Shown here piece after piece: positions 63,004-64,000 of a DNA stretch of 64,000 nucleotides. Below the pieces are notes generated by a model. The model did not search any database and was not told where the DNA came from. It saw nothing but the letters and a program-made list of their open reading frames with translations. This DNA comes from Linyphia triangularis (Eukaryota; Arthropoda; Arachnida; Araneae; Linyphiidae), in the NCBI GenBank assembly GCA_963978545.1, contig OZ021725.1, positions 91,685,305-91,749,304 of the forward strand. The letters are read 5' to 3'. Both the position numbers and the translations under genes were made by a program. How positions within the stretch are numbered: position 1 is the first letter of the stretch; every line of letters begins with the position of its first letter.

Positions 63004-63672
63004 TTAACAAATGGTTCCAAATTGTGTTTTTTATTCAAAAACACTTTAAAAATTAAACTAATTTCAAAATTTTGGCCAAAAAAATTATTTTTGAATAGCT
63101 TTATGAGAAGTTGAAATTTTGAAATGAAAGCGCTCAGAAACTGTTTTTAAGTCTTTATTTTACTTAGCATTGCTTCGATTTTAAGTGCTAAAATACTATT
63201 TCATGAGCAAATTGATGATCAGAAAGAAATCGGGTGATGACTTTTATTATCCTAGGCAAAAATTGAGGTTAAAATTCGAAAATTGAGAATTTGAAAATTG
63301 CCTAAGGATTGGCAAGTTTAATGTATATTCAAAGGGATATAAAGACTTTTTTTGGCAATAACTGAATTTTGAGTGGTAAAATTTCATTTTAATGTGGAAA
63401 TCAATTCGGGTGATAATTTCTGTTTCCCTAGCTGTAAAAAGATTGTTAAAGTTTGAAAATTTAGAAGTGTGAAATTTTTCATACGATTAACATTGGGAAA
63501 ATTTAAAACGAAACATATTGAAAGTGCACTTTTTGGACCACCTTTAGACCCACTTCTTATTTAGTTAGTGTTTTAAAATTGGAATTAGAGTTTCTCCTAT
63601 ATATAAGCTTCAATATCACAAACGGGAAAAATTTTTGAAAATTTTACTTTTTGATCAATAATTCATTGAATA
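63004..63672 (+). repeat. Hybrid L unit, head-truncated, with S-type tail
   Basis: The body is L880 type (GGCAATAAC, no 12-bp duplication), but the tail is alpha type (GATTAACATTGGG, ACATATTGAAAG, GGAATTAGAG) and is followed by an S head after ATTTTACTTTTTG. Alpha tails elsewhere are followed by ATTTTAG and an L or XL head. The body shares GATTTTAAGTGC with 54,222-54,240, seen nowhere else, so 63,006-63,237 and 54,051-54,282 are sister segments. Confidence 0.82.
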
Positions 63673-64000
63673 GTCCGCCATGTGTTTTCAATTGGGGAAT
63701 TGTATTCATGAGAAAATTGCTCAAATGCTTTCAAATTGTGAATTTGAGTTGGATATATGTTTTATAGTCATTCTTTTTATAGTCATTTTATAGACCATTT
63801 TAATGTGGAAATTAATTCGGGTGATGATTTCTGTTACCCTAGCTGTAAAAAGATTGTAAAAGTTTGAAAATTTAGAAGTGTGAAATTTTTCATACGATTA
63901 ACATTGGGAAAATTTAAAACGAAACATATTGAAAGTGCACTTTTTGGACCACCTTTAGACCCACTTCTTATTTAGTTAGTGTTTTAAAATTGGAATTAGA
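63673..64000 (+). repeat. S unit, cut by the window end
   Basis: An S head and body with private changes CAATTGGGGAATTG, GTATTCATGAG, GAAATTAATTCGG and AACATTGGG. The last change is shared with the preceding unit (near 63,490), showing that it spread locally. The array continues past 64,000. Confidence 0.88.

Larger units (their letters stand above)
62233..63673. repeat. Large inverted repeat with ~94-bp spacer
   Basis: The minus-strand L segment 62,233-62,905 and the plus-strand L segment 63,000-63,673 are reverse complements over about 670 bp, with 62,906-62,999 as spacer. Homology continues outward into the flanking S units. The arms are not perfect; the plus arm has an S-type tail and the minus arm an L-type tail. 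Single strands of this region could form a long hairpin. Confidence 0.8.
1..64000. repeat. AT-rich higher-order satellite array filling the window
   Basis: Every stretch of the window belongs to one repeat family. The GTCCGCC anchor, the TTGATCAATAATTCATTGAA block just before it, the CACAAACGGG element and the CTCCTATATATA element recur once per unit from end to end. Anchor-to-anchor distances fall into three classes: about 411, 880/893 and 1407/1408 bp. No rRNA, tRNA, telomere-type simple repeat, transposase, reverse transcriptase or other coding region interrupts it. Uninterrupted satellite DNA on this scale is known from eukaryotic centromeres and heterochromatin; the centromeric assignment here is inference. 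The plus orientation is arbitrary and means the strand carrying GTCCGCC. Confidence 0.97.

Noticed and set aside
1..64000. rDNA spacer or telomeric origin
   Set aside because: No rRNA sequence and no short G-rich telomere-type repeat was seen on either strand.

Overview
The whole 64-kb window is one AT-rich satellite DNA array (roughly 70% A+T by eye) with no gene, RNA gene or transposon that I can support. The longest open frames are 72-95 codons, recur identically in every copy of the same repeat type, and are by-products of the repeats. A gene-free array of this size points to a eukaryotic nuclear genome, most likely centromeric, pericentromeric or another heterochromatic block. The taxon cannot be read from the sequence.

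I phased the array on the first base of the invariant GTCCGCC element and found 90 anchors, which gives 87 complete units. There are three size classes. S is about 411 bp (45 copies). L is either about 893 or about 880 bp (30 copies). XL is 1407/1408 bp (12 copies, one shortened to 1146). S looks like L with about 480 bp of its middle removed. XL looks like L with about 529 bp of its interior repeated. The basic rhythm is L-S or XL-S alternation, with a few S-S and L-L exceptions.

These units build higher-order repeats (HORs). (1) 1-24 kb: a ~13-kb module is present twice with an offset of 12,996 bp. It contains a 1,702-bp L-S-S unit whose copy number varies. (2) 21.7-32.3 kb: a transition with one 3,124-bp S-L-S-XL HOR, a 2,184-bp duplication and an L-L exception. 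(3) 32.3-54.3 kb: a clean 3,123-bp HOR nested in an 8,065-bp super-repeat (S-L-S-XL, S-L-S-XL, S-XL), present about 2.7 times and ended by a recombination joint at 54,282. (4) 54.3-58.3 kb: plus-strand units related to the 26-31 kb region. (5) 58,347 to about 63,000: a 4.65-kb block in inverted orientation, with 4-5 bp of shared sequence at both joints. (6) 63,000-64,000: plus-strand units again. Private point variants are rare before 54 kb and frequent after about 55.7 kb, especially in the inverted block. That is what is expected where homogenisation by unequal exchange weakens, near an array edge or an orientation switch.

All coordinates were read by hand. Statements that two copies are identical mean that I noticed no difference when reading, not that they were aligned computationally. 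Arrays of this kind are prone to assembly collapse and misjoins, so HOR copy numbers and the inversion need support from reads.
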